Assembly: GCA_903926695.1 (NCBI GenBank)
Contig: CAIYKK010000292.1
Location: 1 to 18,392 of the forward strand
DNA: 18,392 nt
Reading direction: 5' to 3'
Origin: an uncultured Burkholderiales bacterium
GTDB taxonomy: Bacteria > Pseudomonadota > Gammaproteobacteria > Burkholderiales > Burkholderiaceae_C
Below the pieces are notes generated by a model. That model searched no databases and was not told the origin of the DNA. It saw only the letters and a program-made list of their open reading frames with translations. Made by a program: the position numbers and the translations under genes. Shown here piece after piece: positions 1 through 7,876 of the stretch. How positions within the stretch are numbered: position 1 is the stretch's first letter; every line of letters begins with the position of its first letter.

Positions 1-464
1 CCAACCCGCGCGAGGCGGGCGACGAGATGGCCGACATCAAACGCCTGTTCACGCCCGAGTTCCGCAACCGGCTCGACGCCGTGGTGAGTTTCAAGGCGCT
101 CGACGAGGTGGTGATTCTGCGCGTGGTGGACAAGTTCCTGCTGCAGCTTGAAACGCAACTGGCCGAGAAAAAGGTGGAAGTGACCTTCACCGACGCGCTG
201 CGCAAGTACCTGGGCAAGAAGGGTTTTGATCCGCTGATGGGCGCACGCCCAATGCAGCGCCTGATTCAAGACACCATCCGCCGCGCCCTGGCCGACGAGT
301 TGCTGTTTGGCCGCCTGACCGATGGCGGTCGCCTGACGGTCGATATCGCCATCACGAAGGACGAAAAAGGCGTCGAAACCGGCGAAGTCCAGCTCGACAT
401 CCAGCCCTTGGCCAAGCGCGAAGGCCGCGCCAAGCCCGAAGCTGAGACGACGGAAACCAGCTGA
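1..464 (+). CDS. clpA: ATP-dependent Clp protease ATP-binding subunit ClpA, C-terminal end (partial)
   Basis: Only the last ~153 codons are present; the reading frame is already open at base 3, so the gene starts outside the window. ClpA is the hexameric AAA+ unfoldase that feeds substrates, including N-end-rule proteins delivered by ClpS, into the ClpP protease chamber in the cytoplasm. The visible part is the end of the second AAA+ module and its small C-terminal (D2-small) domain. It has the ClpA-type stretch IKRLFTPEFRNRLDAVV with the arginine-finger region, and then GFDPLMGARPMQRLIQD, which carries the sensor-2 'GARP' motif. The Lys/Glu-rich tail after that is poorly conserved. ClpB and ClpX share parts of this region, but the wording is closest to ClpA. 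ClpS would be expected upstream, outside the window. A strong hairpin follows the stop. Confidence 0.93.
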   Translation, partial: NPREAGDEMADIKRLFTPEFRNRLDAVVSFKALDEVVILRVVDKFLLQLETQLAEKKVEVTFTDALRKYLGKKGFDPLMGARPMQRLIQDTIRRALADELLFGRLTDGGRLTVDIAITKDEKGVETGEVQLDIQPLAKREGRAKPEAETTETS

Positions 465-509
465 TCGCGCCAATCCCCTGAGCGCCGCCTGAAAAGGCGG
501 CAGCGCTTG

Positions 510-546
510 AAAAGGCCGCTAGCATCACGCTATCGGCCTTTTTTCT
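510..546 (+). terminator. Rho-independent terminator after clpA
   Basis: The hairpin AAAAGGCCGCTAGC / GCTATCGGCCTTTT has one mismatch, a short loop and a run of T residues, 46 bases after the clpA stop. A second perfect hairpin just upstream (484-501, GCCGCCT-GAAA-AGGCGGC, a GNRA tetraloop) has no T-tract of its own and may help pausing or protect the 3' end. The pair separates clpA from sbcB. Confidence 0.85.
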
Positions 547-579
547 TGGCACGCTGAAAACCTACTTTTAAAACCACCC

Positions 580-2025
580 ATGACGCCTCACACTTTTCTC
601 TGGCACGACTACGAAACCTTCGGCATCAACCCCCGGCGCGAACGGCCCGCGCAATTTGCCGGCATCCGCACCGACGCCGAGCTGAACGAAATCGGCGAGC
701 CGGTGATGATTTACTGCCAGCCCGCCAACGACTACCTGCCCGATCCGGCGTCGTGCCTGATCACCGGCATCACGCCGCAGCATTGCCTTGAGCACGGCCT
801 GCCCGAGCACGCCTTTGCCGCGCAGATCGAGCAGTTGCTCGCCGCGCCGGGCACGATTGGCGTGGGCTACAACACCATCCGGTTTGACGACGAGGTGACG
901 CGCTTCATGTTCTGGCGCAACCTGATCGACCCGTATGCGCGTGAATGGCAAAACGAGTGTGGGCGCTGGGACTTGCTCGATGTTGTGCGCATGGCTTACG
1001 CGCTGCGCCCCGAGGGCATGCACTGGCCGCTCAAAGATGACGGCAAGCCCAGCTTCAAGCTGGGCGATCTGGCTCGCGCCAACGGCTTGCTGCACGAAGC
1101 GGCGCACGATGCGCTGTCGGACGTGCGCGCCACGATTGCGCTGGCCCGACTGGTGCGCAAGGCGCAGCCCAAACTGTTTGATTTTTGCCTGAGCCTGCAC
1201 AAAAAAGACCGCGTTCTGGCCGAACTCGGCCTGCCCGCCGCTTTACGCAACAGCCGCCCGTTTTTGCACGTCTCGGGCATGTTTGCGCCTGAGCGCGGCT
1301 GCCTGGCCATGATGTTCCCGCTGGCCACGCACCCGACGAATAAAAATGAAATCCTCGCCTGGAATTTGGCTCACGACCCGAGCGAGCTGCCGCTGCTGGA
1401 CGTGGCCACGCTGCGCCAGCGCATCTTTACCAAATCCGCCGATCTGCCCGAAGGTGTGCAGCGCCTGCCGATCAAGTCCGTGCATTTGAACAAATCGCCG
1501 ATGGTGGTGCGCAATTTGAAGGTGCTCACGCCCGAGATGGCAGCGCGCTGGAACATTGACAAAGACGCAGCACTGCGCCATGCCGAAATCGCCGCCAGCC
1601 TGCCCGACATGAGCGCGATCTGGCCGCAGGTTTTTCAGCGGCCCGACGACGGCGCAACGCCCGATGTGGACGAAGACCTCTACGGCGGCTTTATCGGCAA
1701 CGCCGACCGGCGGCGGCTGAACCAGTTGCTTGACCAGTCGCCCGCCGAAATGGCGCACAGCCGCATGGGTTTTGACGATCCACGGCTGGCGGCGTTGCTG
1801 TTTCGCTACCGCGCCCGTAATTTTCCAGACACGCTCAGCCCCGACGAAGCAACGCGCTGGGAAGCGCACCGCGCCGCCCGGCTGCTCGAAGGCGAGGGCG
1901 GGGCGCGCAATGTCGATGCGCTTTTTAACGCCATCGACACGCTCTCGGAAACGGCAGACGAGCGCGGCGAGGCGATTTTGGGCGCGCTTTACGACTACGC
2001 CGAAGCCATTGCACCTGAACTTTAA
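580..2025 (+). CDS. sbcB: Exodeoxyribonuclease I (ExoI)
   Basis: ExoI degrades single-stranded DNA 3' to 5', acting in mismatch repair and recombination and interacting with SSB. At 481 residues it matches the usual family length (E. coli 475). The DnaQ/DEDDh exonuclease domain occupies about residues 5-195. HDYETFG supplies the metal ligands D10 and E12, RFDDEVTR holds the next acidic pair (D103/D104), and HDALSD supplies H176 and D181. The SH3-like and helical C-terminal ExoI domains follow, with conserved HVSGMF near 230, HLNKSPM near 300 and LLFRYRARNFP near 405. The ATG was chosen because the protein lines up with the E. coli N-terminus within a few residues. No clear Shine-Dalgarno sequence precedes it. 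It begins after the clpA terminator, so it has its own promoter. The next gene starts 35-44 bases after its stop, so the two may be co-transcribed. Confidence 0.95.
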   Translation: MTPHTFLWHDYETFGINPRRERPAQFAGIRTDAELNEIGEPVMIYCQPANDYLPDPASCLITGITPQHCLEHGLPEHAFAAQIEQLLAAPGTIGVGYNTIRFDDEVTRFMFWRNLIDPYAREWQNECGRWDLLDVVRMAYALRPEGMHWPLKDDGKPSFKLGDLARANGLLHEAAHDALSDVRATIALARLVRKAQPKLFDFCLSLHKKDRVLAELGLPAALRNSRPFLHVSGMFAPERGCLAMMFPLATHPTNKNEILAWNLAHDPSELPLLDVATLRQRIFTKSADLPEGVQRLPIKSVHLNKSPMVVRNLKVLTPEMAARWNIDKDAALRHAEIAASLPDMSAIWPQVFQRPDDGATPDVDEDLYGGFIGNADRRRLNQLLDQSPAEMAHSRMGFDDPRLAALLFRYRARNFPDTLSPDEATRWEAHRAARLLEGEGGARNVDALFNAIDTLSETADERGEAILGALYDYAEAIAPEL

Positions 2026-2069
2026 GCGCCAACTCCCAACACAACTCACCACACCACACCGTGGACGCT

Positions 2070-3287
2070 ATGCCAAAAAGTCTGACCAAGCTCTTGCTCA
2101 AAAGCCTGCGGCGCATAGGCAAAGCCCAGCAGGCGCAGGGCACCAAGCTGTTCAAAAGCCTGTTGCCCAAGCTGTCCAAATTGCCCAAACCCAGGCCTCT
2201 CAAGCTGGCAGCGCTGGCCCGGCCAGCAAAGGCGAAGGCAAAGTCAAAGGCGGGGGGCGTAAAAAGTTTGCGCACGCCCGCCAGCAGTGCCAGCGCCAGC
2301 GCCACCGGATTGCCGGGTAAATGGCAAAAGTTCTATTTTTCCCAGCCAGGCGCGGGGGAGCTTGCTGGGCTTGCCGTGGGCCAGCGGATGCTGTACTGGC
2401 TTTATTTGCCTTCGGGCGCGGCTGTGGCACCCCGCCCGCTGGTGGTGATGCTGCACGGCTGCCAGCAGACGGCGGAGGGTTTTGCCGCCTCCACCCGCAT
2501 GAACGCGCTGGCCGAGCGCAAGGGGTTTGCGGTGCTGTATCCGCAGCAGTCGCTTGCCAGCGATTCGCATCGCTGTTGGCACTGGTACAAGCGCGCCACG
2601 CAGCAGGGGCTGGGCGACATTGAACTGATTGCCGCGCTGATCGCGCAGGTGCAGGCCAGGCATCGGCTGGATGTTTCGCGCACCTATGCCGCCGGGATTT
2701 CTGCCGGGGCGGCGCTGGCGGCGATTTTGGCCTTGCGCTGTCCGCAGTTGATTGCGGCAGTCGGCCTGCATTCGGCGCCCGTTTATGGCACCAGCGACTC
2801 GCCGATGAGCGGCTTTAAAACCATGCAGCAGGGCGCCAGTCTGACTTACCGCGAATCGGTGCGGGAGTTTTTCGAGGGCCAGCCGCAGTTTCCCGGCATG
2901 CCGGTGATGCTGCTGCATGGCAAGCGCGATGCGGTGGTGCGGCCCATCAATGCCGATCAGTTGATGGCCCAGTTTGTGATCGTCAACGGCGCTTTGATCA
3001 CCAGCCCCGAGCCGGTGCAGCGCCACTATGAAGCGCGCCAAGGCGGAAGCAGCCCCCGGCGCAGTTACCAGACCGCCACCTACTACGCAGGTCGCAAGGT
3101 TCAATTGGTCAAATGCGAGATCGACGCGCTGGGTCACGCCTGGAGCGGCGGCGACGGCGAAGCCGCTTTCAGCGCGCCCGGAGGGCCGGATGCGACGCTG
3201 CTGATGTGGACCTTCTTTTCGCGCCAGCAGCGTGCGCCGCTGCCCATTGCCGCCCGCGCTGCCGCCAAATCCGGCGTTAAAGCCTGA
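2070..3287 (+). CDS. PHB depolymerase-family esterase (Esterase_phd / LpqC-like)
   Basis: This is an alpha/beta hydrolase of the polyhydroxyalkanoate depolymerase/feruloyl-esterase type. By family it hydrolyses ester bonds in polyhydroxybutyrate oligomers or similar substrates; the real substrate cannot be read from sequence. Counting from the ATG at 2070 (405 aa), the oxyanion motif LHGCQQT lies near residue 129. The nucleophile is S211 in GISAG, the likely acid is D287 in HGKRDAVV, and the likely base is H356 in GHAWSGG. The first ~80 residues are rich in Lys, Leu, Pro and Ala, form a basic amphipathic stretch and lack a convincing signal peptide, which suggests an intracellular protein, possibly one that binds polyester granules. 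A GTG at 2061 in the same frame would add three residues. Neither start has a good ribosome binding site. It lies between sbcB and tex on the same strand. Confidence 0.85.
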   Translation: MPKSLTKLLLKSLRRIGKAQQAQGTKLFKSLLPKLSKLPKPRPLKLAALARPAKAKAKSKAGGVKSLRTPASSASASATGLPGKWQKFYFSQPGAGELAGLAVGQRMLYWLYLPSGAAVAPRPLVVMLHGCQQTAEGFAASTRMNALAERKGFAVLYPQQSLASDSHRCWHWYKRATQQGLGDIELIAALIAQVQARHRLDVSRTYAAGISAGAALAAILALRCPQLIAAVGLHSAPVYGTSDSPMSGFKTMQQGASLTYRESVREFFEGQPQFPGMPVMLLHGKRDAVVRPINADQLMAQFVIVNGALITSPEPVQRHYEARQGGSSPRRSYQTATYYAGRKVQLVKCEIDALGHAWSGGDGEAAFSAPGGPDATLLMWTFFSRQQRAPLPIAARAAAKSGVKA

Positions 3288-3357
3288 AAAGCCAGCGTCT
3301 CATAACAGCGGCTTGCGCCCGTTGCTTCTCTTTTTGCCAAAAACCACCTCATTGACC

Positions 3358-5781
3358 ATGCAAAAAATCATTCGCCAAATTGCCGCCGACATTCAGGCCC
3401 ACGAGCATCAAATTAAGGCCGCCGTGGAGCTGCTCGACGGTGGCGCCACCGTGCCCTTCATTGCGCGCTACCGCAAGGAAGCCACCGGCGGGCTGGACGA
3501 CATTCAGCTGCGCGAGCTGGAATACCGTCTGGGCTACCTGCGCGAGTTGCAGGAGCGCCGCCAGAGCATTCTCAAAAACATCGACGAGCAGGGCAAACTC
3601 ACGCCGCAACTGCGCGCCGCCATCGAACAGGCGGCCACCAAGCAGGATTTGGAAGACCTGTATTTGCCCTACAAAACCAAGCGCCGCACCAAAGGCCAGA
3701 TCGCCCGCGAAGCGGGCATTGAGCCGCTGGCCGACGCGCTGTTTGCCAACCCGTTGCTGGTGCCCGCCGATGAAGCTGCCGCCTATGTCAAACCCGAAAA
3801 GAACGAGGCGGGCGACGATTTCACCACCGTGCAGGCGGTGCTGGACGGCGTGCGCGACATTCTGAGCGAGCGCTGGGCGGAAAACGCGGCACTGGTGCAG
3901 CCGCTGCGCCAATGGCTCTGGAGCGAAGGGCTGTTTTCGTCCAAGCTGGTCAGTGGCAAGGATGAAAACCATCCCGACAACGCCAAGTTCCGCGATTATT
4001 TTGACTACGACGAGCCGATTGGCCGCGTGCCCTCGCACCGGGCGCTGGCCGTGTTTCGGGGCCGGGGGCTGGAAATTCTGGACGCCAAATTAATCTTGCC
4101 GCTGCCGCCCGAAGTCATTCAACCGGCCAGTGGGAAAGCCGCGCCGGTCGTTTCTCTGGCCGAGGGCAAAATCGCGCTGCATCTGGGCTGGAGCCACCAG
4201 TCGCGCCCAGCCGACGATTTGCTGCGCAAATGCGTGGCGTGGACCTGGCGCGTCAAGCTCAGCCTGTCGCTGGAGCGCGATTTGTTTTCCCGCCTGCGCG
4301 AGGACGCCGAAAAAACCGCGATCAAGGTGTTTGCCGACAACCTGCGCGACCTGCTGCTGGCCGCGCCCGCCGGGCCGCGTGTGGTGATGGGGCTGGATCC
4401 CGGCATCCGCACCGGCGTGAAAGTCGCGGTGGTCGATAGCACCGGCAAGCTGGTGGAAACCGCCACGGTTTATCCGCACGAGCCGCGCCGCGACTGGGAC
4501 GGCTCATTGCACATTCTGGCCAAGCTGTGCGAAAAGCACGGCGTCAATCTAATCGCCATCGGCAACGGCACGGCCAGCCGCGAAACCGACAAGCTGGCGG
4601 CTGATCTGATCAAGCTCATGTCAAAAACGGCTGAAACGCAGGCCGGTCACGCGCAAGCCGCTATCGACAAAGTGGTGGTCAGCGAGGCGGGCGCGTCCGT
4701 TTATTCGGCCAGCGAGTTTGCGTCGCAGGAAATGCCCGACGTGGATGTCAGCCTGCGCGGCGCGGCCAGCATTGCCCGTCGCCTGCAAGACCCGCTGGCC
4801 GAGTTGGTCAAAATCGACCCGAAATCCATCGGCGTCGGCCAGTACCAGCACGATGTGAACCAGAGCGATCTGGCGCGCAGCCTGAGCGCCGTGGTCGAAG
4901 ATTGCGTGAACAGCGTCGGCGTCGATCTGAACACGGCCAGCGTGCCGCTGCTGGCGCGTGTGTCGGGCCTGAGCCAGACCGTCGCCAAGTCGGTGGTGCG
5001 CTGGCGTGATGCGAATGGCGCGTTTGCCAGCCGCGCCGATCTGCTGAAAGTTTCGGGGCTGGGTGCCAAGACGTTCGAGCAAAGCGCGGGCTTTTTGCGC
5101 CTGCGACAAAGCACCAATCCGCTGGACATGACCGGCGTTCACCCGGAAACCTATTCGGTAGTCGAAAAAATCATGGCGCATACCGGCAGGCCGGTGACCG
5201 AGCTGATGGGCCGCGCCGAGATGCTCAAGACTTTGAAACCCGAGCTGTTTGCGAATGAAAAATTCGGCGTGATCACGGTGAAAGACATTCTGGTCGAGCT
5301 GGAAAAGCCCGCCCGCGATCCGCGCCCGGATTTCAAGGTGGCGCGCTTTAACGACGGCGTGGAAGACATCAAAGACCTAAAGGAAGGCATGGTGCTGGAA
5401 GGCACGGTCAGCAACGTGGCGGCTTTTGGCGCGTTTATTGACATCGGCGTGCATCAGGACGGACTGGTGCATGTGAGCCAGCTGTCGCACAAGTTCGTCA
5501 CCGACGCCCGCGAAGTGGTCAAAACTGGCGACATCGTCAAAGTGCGCGTGACCGAAGTCGATGTCGCCCGCAAGCGCATCGGCCTCACGATGAAGCTGGG
5601 CGAAGCGCCCGCCCGCCGCGACGCCCCGCGTGACAACCGCTTTGAGGGCGCGGGGCGTGACCAGCGCGGCGGCCAGAACCGGGGCGGCTTGGGCGGTGCG
5701 CGGCCCGGCAACGCCCAGCCCCCAGCCGGAACGGCGATGGCTTCAGCTTTTGGCAAGCTGGCGGGGCTAAAAAAACCGTGA
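3358..5781 (+). CDS. tex: Tex, RNA-binding transcription accessory protein
   Basis: Tex (YhgF in E. coli) is a cytoplasmic nucleic-acid-binding protein related to eukaryotic Spt6. It affects transcription and toxin-gene expression in Bordetella. At 807 aa it is slightly longer than YhgF. Domains in order: the helical Tex N-terminal region (1-~330, with PFIARYRKEATGGLDD and LYLPYKTKRRTK), the YqgF/RuvX-like nuclease fold starting near GLDPGIRTG (D347), two helix-hairpin-helix motifs near 536-583 (VSGLSQTVAKSVV and VSGLGAKTFEQ), and an S1 RNA-binding domain at about 678-750 (FGAFIDIGVHQDGLVHVSQ). The tail (~755-807) is rich in Arg, Gly, Asp and Asn, like an RGG-type disordered RNA-binding extension. 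The ATG at 3358 was preferred over an upstream in-frame start at 3232 because that one lies inside the previous gene and adds residues not seen in the family. Its stop overlaps the next gene's start. Confidence 0.95.
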   Translation: MQKIIRQIAADIQAHEHQIKAAVELLDGGATVPFIARYRKEATGGLDDIQLRELEYRLGYLRELQERRQSILKNIDEQGKLTPQLRAAIEQAATKQDLEDLYLPYKTKRRTKGQIAREAGIEPLADALFANPLLVPADEAAAYVKPEKNEAGDDFTTVQAVLDGVRDILSERWAENAALVQPLRQWLWSEGLFSSKLVSGKDENHPDNAKFRDYFDYDEPIGRVPSHRALAVFRGRGLEILDAKLILPLPPEVIQPASGKAAPVVSLAEGKIALHLGWSHQSRPADDLLRKCVAWTWRVKLSLSLERDLFSRLREDAEKTAIKVFADNLRDLLLAAPAGPRVVMGLDPGIRTGVKVAVVDSTGKLVETATVYPHEPRRDWDGSLHILAKLCEKHGVNLIAIGNGTASRETDKLAADLIKLMSKTAETQAGHAQAAIDKVVVSEAGASVYSASEFASQEMPDVDVSLRGAASIARRLQDPLAELVKIDPKSIGVGQYQHDVNQSDLARSLSAVVEDCVNSVGVDLNTASVPLLARVSGLSQTVAKSVVRWRDANGAFASRADLLKVSGLGAKTFEQSAGFLRLRQSTNPLDMTGVHPETYSVVEKIMAHTGRPVTELMGRAEMLKTLKPELFANEKFGVITVKDILVELEKPARDPRPDFKVARFNDGVEDIKDLKEGMVLEGTVSNVAAFGAFIDIGVHQDGLVHVSQLSHKFVTDAREVVKTGDIVKVRVTEVDVARKRIGLTMKLGEAPARRDAPRDNRFEGAGRDQRGGQNRGGLGGARPGNAQPPAGTAMASAFGKLAGLKKP

Positions 5782-6740
5782 CGCATTTCAAAGCCCCCCA
5801 CAGCCTGTTGACGCCCGCCATGCGCGACATCATCAGCCGTATGGCACGCGCAGAGCGTGCGCCGTTTCACACGCTCACGCCCGTTCAGGCCCGCGCCGCT
5901 TACGAGGCTGGCGCTGGCGTGCTGGAAATTGCCAAACCCATCTTGAGCCGGGTGGAAAACTTCACCATCGCGGCGCGTGACGGCCACGCATTGCCTGCGC
6001 GGCTGTACGCGCCGTCGCACGAAAAGCTGCCGGTGCTGCTGTACCTGCACGGCGGCGGTTTTACCATTGGCAGCATCGCCACGCATGATGTGCTGTGCCG
6101 CCAGCTCAGTCATTTAGCGGGCTGTGCCGTGGTGTCGCTGGATTACCGGCTCGCGCCCGAATACAAATTCCCCACCGCCGCGCATGATGCGCGGGACGCG
6201 CTGCAATGGCTAGCCGTTCACGCGGGCAGCCTGGGGCTGGACAACCAGCGTCTGGCCGTCGGCGGCGACAGCGCGGGCGGCACGCTGGCGGCGATGTGCG
6301 CGATTCTGGCGCGGGACGCGGCCATCACGCTGGCGCTGCAACTGCTGTTTTACCCCGGCTGCGCCGCGCATCAGGACACGCCTTCGCACCGCAGGTTTGC
6401 GCAGGGCTTTGTGCTGAACGCGGCGGATATCGACTGGCTTTTTGACCACTACCTGCGCAGTCCCGCCGACCGGGAAGACTGGCGTTTTGCGCCGCTCCTG
6501 GCGCCGCATGTGGACGACGTGGCCCCCGCCTGGCTGGGGCTGGCCGAGTGCGATCCGCTGGTCGATGAAGGCATTTTGTACGGCGACAAGCTGCGCGCCG
6601 CTGGCGTTCAGGTTGATCTGGAAATCTACCGTGGCGTGACGCACGAATTCATCAAGATGGGGCGCATCCTTCCCGAAGCGCGCCACGCTCACGCAGACGC
6701 CGCCCGCGCCCTGCGGCACGCTTTTCACCTCAAAACCTGA
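5778..6740 (+). CDS. Alpha/beta hydrolase, hormone-sensitive-lipase (HSL) family esterase
   Basis: A 320-residue serine esterase of the HSL/bacterial family IV type, with HGGGF at 91-95 forming the oxyanion hole. The nucleophile is S165 in GDSAGG, D259 in the AECDPLVDEG context is the acid, and H289 in GVTHEF is the base. The conserved family stretch LDYRLAPEYKFP lies at 121-132. Such enzymes cleave short-chain acyl esters in the cytoplasm; the natural substrate is unknown. The start is a GTG whose last two bases begin the tex stop TGA (GTGA overlap), which points to translational coupling with tex. The stop lies only three bases from the end of the convergent exported-protein gene, and no terminator hairpin is visible between them. 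Confidence 0.9.
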   Translation: MTHFKAPHSLLTPAMRDIISRMARAERAPFHTLTPVQARAAYEAGAGVLEIAKPILSRVENFTIAARDGHALPARLYAPSHEKLPVLLYLHGGGFTIGSIATHDVLCRQLSHLAGCAVVSLDYRLAPEYKFPTAAHDARDALQWLAVHAGSLGLDNQRLAVGGDSAGGTLAAMCAILARDAAITLALQLLFYPGCAAHQDTPSHRRFAQGFVLNAADIDWLFDHYLRSPADREDWRFAPLLAPHVDDVAPAWLGLAECDPLVDEGILYGDKLRAAGVQVDLEIYRGVTHEFIKMGRILPEARHAHADAARALRHAFHLKT

Positions 6741-6743
6741 AAA

Positions 6744-7646
6744 CTATTCAGCCGCAGAGGGCGGCAGCTGCTGGCGCTGGTATTCCGCTTCCTTCATCGT
6801 CAGGTAGCTGGCCTTGTCCAGCTCGTGCAGCTGGCGGGAATAGCCTTCCGTGGCATCGAACCAGTAGCGCAGCCGGGCGGCGGGCTGCTGTTCTGGCGGC
6901 TGATGCAGTGCGACCAGGTACGCCTCGATGGCCAGGTAGTAGCGCATGGTGTTGCGCTCGATGATGCCCCGGATGCCGCCGATATAACCCTCGGGCGTCT
7001 GGGTGAAGCCGACTTTTCCGCGCCCCGTGGTGGCCAGATACGCCTGCATCGCCATGCGGCCGGGCAGGCCGTAGTCATATGAATAACGCAGCGACAAAAA
7101 CGTCTTGCCCTGCGCCAGCGGCGTCACTTCCAGCTCCATGCGGTAATTGCGGGTGTTCAAAGGGCCGGTGTCGGCGTGCAACTGCACCGTCAGATGATCG
7201 GCTGCCATGTCCGTGACGCGGTAAGAAAACGCCAGCACCGAAGTTTCGGCCAGGCGCTGGGGCGTTTTCTGGCCGATATTGACCATCAACGATGCGGGGC
7301 TGGCCTGCGCGTCCGCGTGGCAGTATTTGGTGTTGAGGTGCAGGATCAGGATGTCGCACCAGTGGCCGGGCTGTTTAAACGTGGCGCTCACGGTGCTGAA
7401 TGGCGCGTCTAAAACGGCGTAGGCGGTGCTGCTGGCGTGCTCGGCAGTTTCTGAAGACTCCAGAAAAAGCGGGCGCCGGTACACGTTTTGCGCCAGCTTT
7501 GGGGCCAGCTCGGCATGTTTTTCCAGCAGGGCGGCAGTGCTGGCGGTTTCGGGTGCCTGGGCGCTGGCGCCGCCTGCTACCAGCATGAAACTTAGACTCA
7601 CGGCGAGGGCCGCAAGCAGGGTAATAAAACGCCGGTTTTTTTGCAT
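6744..7646 (-). CDS. Exported protein of unknown function
   Basis: I do not recognise this 300-residue protein. It begins with a clear Sec signal peptide: a basic start, a hydrophobic core at about 8-24, and a likely signal peptidase I site after ASA near residue 29. The product should therefore be periplasmic or outer-membrane associated. No lipobox is present. The mature part has two cysteines, C97 and C109, close enough to form a disulfide, and alternating hydrophobic residues suggesting beta-structure (for example LSLRYSYDYGLPGRMAMQAYL). The C-terminal 80 residues are helical and rich in Gln, Tyr and Glu. The layout weakly recalls a START/SRPBCC-like lipid-binding fold, but this is a guess. 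It is transcribed away from the histidine kinase gene, with a 230-base gap that contains two inverted repeats just upstream of it. Confidence 0.75.
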   Translation of the reverse strand: MQKNRRFITLLAALAVSLSFMLVAGGASAQAPETASTAALLEKHAELAPKLAQNVYRRPLFLESSETAEHASSTAYAVLDAPFSTVSATFKQPGHWCDILILHLNTKYCHADAQASPASLMVNIGQKTPQRLAETSVLAFSYRVTDMAADHLTVQLHADTGPLNTRNYRMELEVTPLAQGKTFLSLRYSYDYGLPGRMAMQAYLATTGRGKVGFTQTPEGYIGGIRGIIERNTMRYYLAIEAYLVALHQPPEQQPAARLRYWFDATEGYSRQLHELDKASYLTMKEAEYQRQQLPPSAAE

Positions 7647-7679
7647 GCTGCCAGTTTGCCAGCGGGAACTGGTGTTTGC

Positions 7680-7697
7680 ACAAAAAAGCTCTTTTGT
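7680..7697. promoter_or_regulatory. Near-perfect palindrome upstream of the exported-protein gene
   Basis: ACAAAAAAGCTCTTTTGT is an 18-base near-palindrome with one mismatched pair, ending 34 bases from the start codon of the exported-protein gene. It could be an operator or part of the leader. No known regulator is recognised. Confidence 0.35.
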
Positions 7698-7698
7698 C

Positions 7699-7711
7699 CT
7701 ACACGGGGTAG
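7699..7711. promoter_or_regulatory. Inverted repeat CTAC-N5-GTAG
   Basis: A perfect 4-base inverted repeat around a 5-base centre (CTACACGGGGTAG) lies one base beyond the preceding palindrome. The spacing fits a dimeric regulator of the LuxR/NarL type, but arms this short could arise by chance. Confidence 0.3.
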
Positions 7712-7823
7712 TCTCGCCGCGCCTGAAGTTATGAGAATTTAACCTGACACATTGCGCCCTTTTGGACAGGTTTTTTGCGCATTCTGCGACGCGGCCTTGG
7801 CGCAGGCGCAGGGTTAAGGTGCT

Positions 7824-7858
7824 GCTTTCGGCTTTCGGCTTTCGGCTTTCGGCTTTCG
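7824..7858 (+). repeat. Five tandem copies of the heptamer GCTTTCG
   Basis: Five perfect head-to-tail copies of a 7-base unit, followed by a degenerate partial copy (GCCTTC). The array ends seven bases before the Shine-Dalgarno sequence of the histidine kinase gene, so it lies in the leader of that transcript. Simple repeats like this can change copy number by slipped-strand mispairing. Confidence 0.95.
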
Positions 7859-7864
7859 GCCTTC

Positions 7865-7870
7865 AGAGGA
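7865..7870 (+). promoter_or_regulatory. Ribosome binding site of the histidine kinase gene
   Basis: AGAGGA lies six bases before the ATG at 7877. It fixes this ATG as the start, instead of an in-frame TTG at 7775 that would read through the heptamer repeats. Confidence 0.7.
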
Positions 7871-7876
7871 ACTCTC

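Noticed and set aside
568..1200. Long open frame on the minus strand opposite sbcB
   Set aside because: It is antisense to a clear ExoI gene, of low-complexity Arg/Gln/Val composition and without family motifs. Such shadows are common in high-G+C DNA.
2244..3137. 297-codon minus-strand open frame opposite the PHB-depolymerase-type esterase
   Set aside because: The plus strand has a complete hydrolase with its catalytic triad; the antisense product has no recognisable features.
7824..7858. CRISPR array
   Set aside because: The units are seven bases with no spacers; it is a simple tandem repeat. No cas genes are present.
7775..7876. TTG-initiated N-terminal extension of the histidine kinase reading through the heptamer array
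   Set aside because: The extension encodes repeat-derived low-complexity sequence, while the ATG at 7877 has a good Shine-Dalgarno sequence. It is kept only as part of the phase-variation idea.
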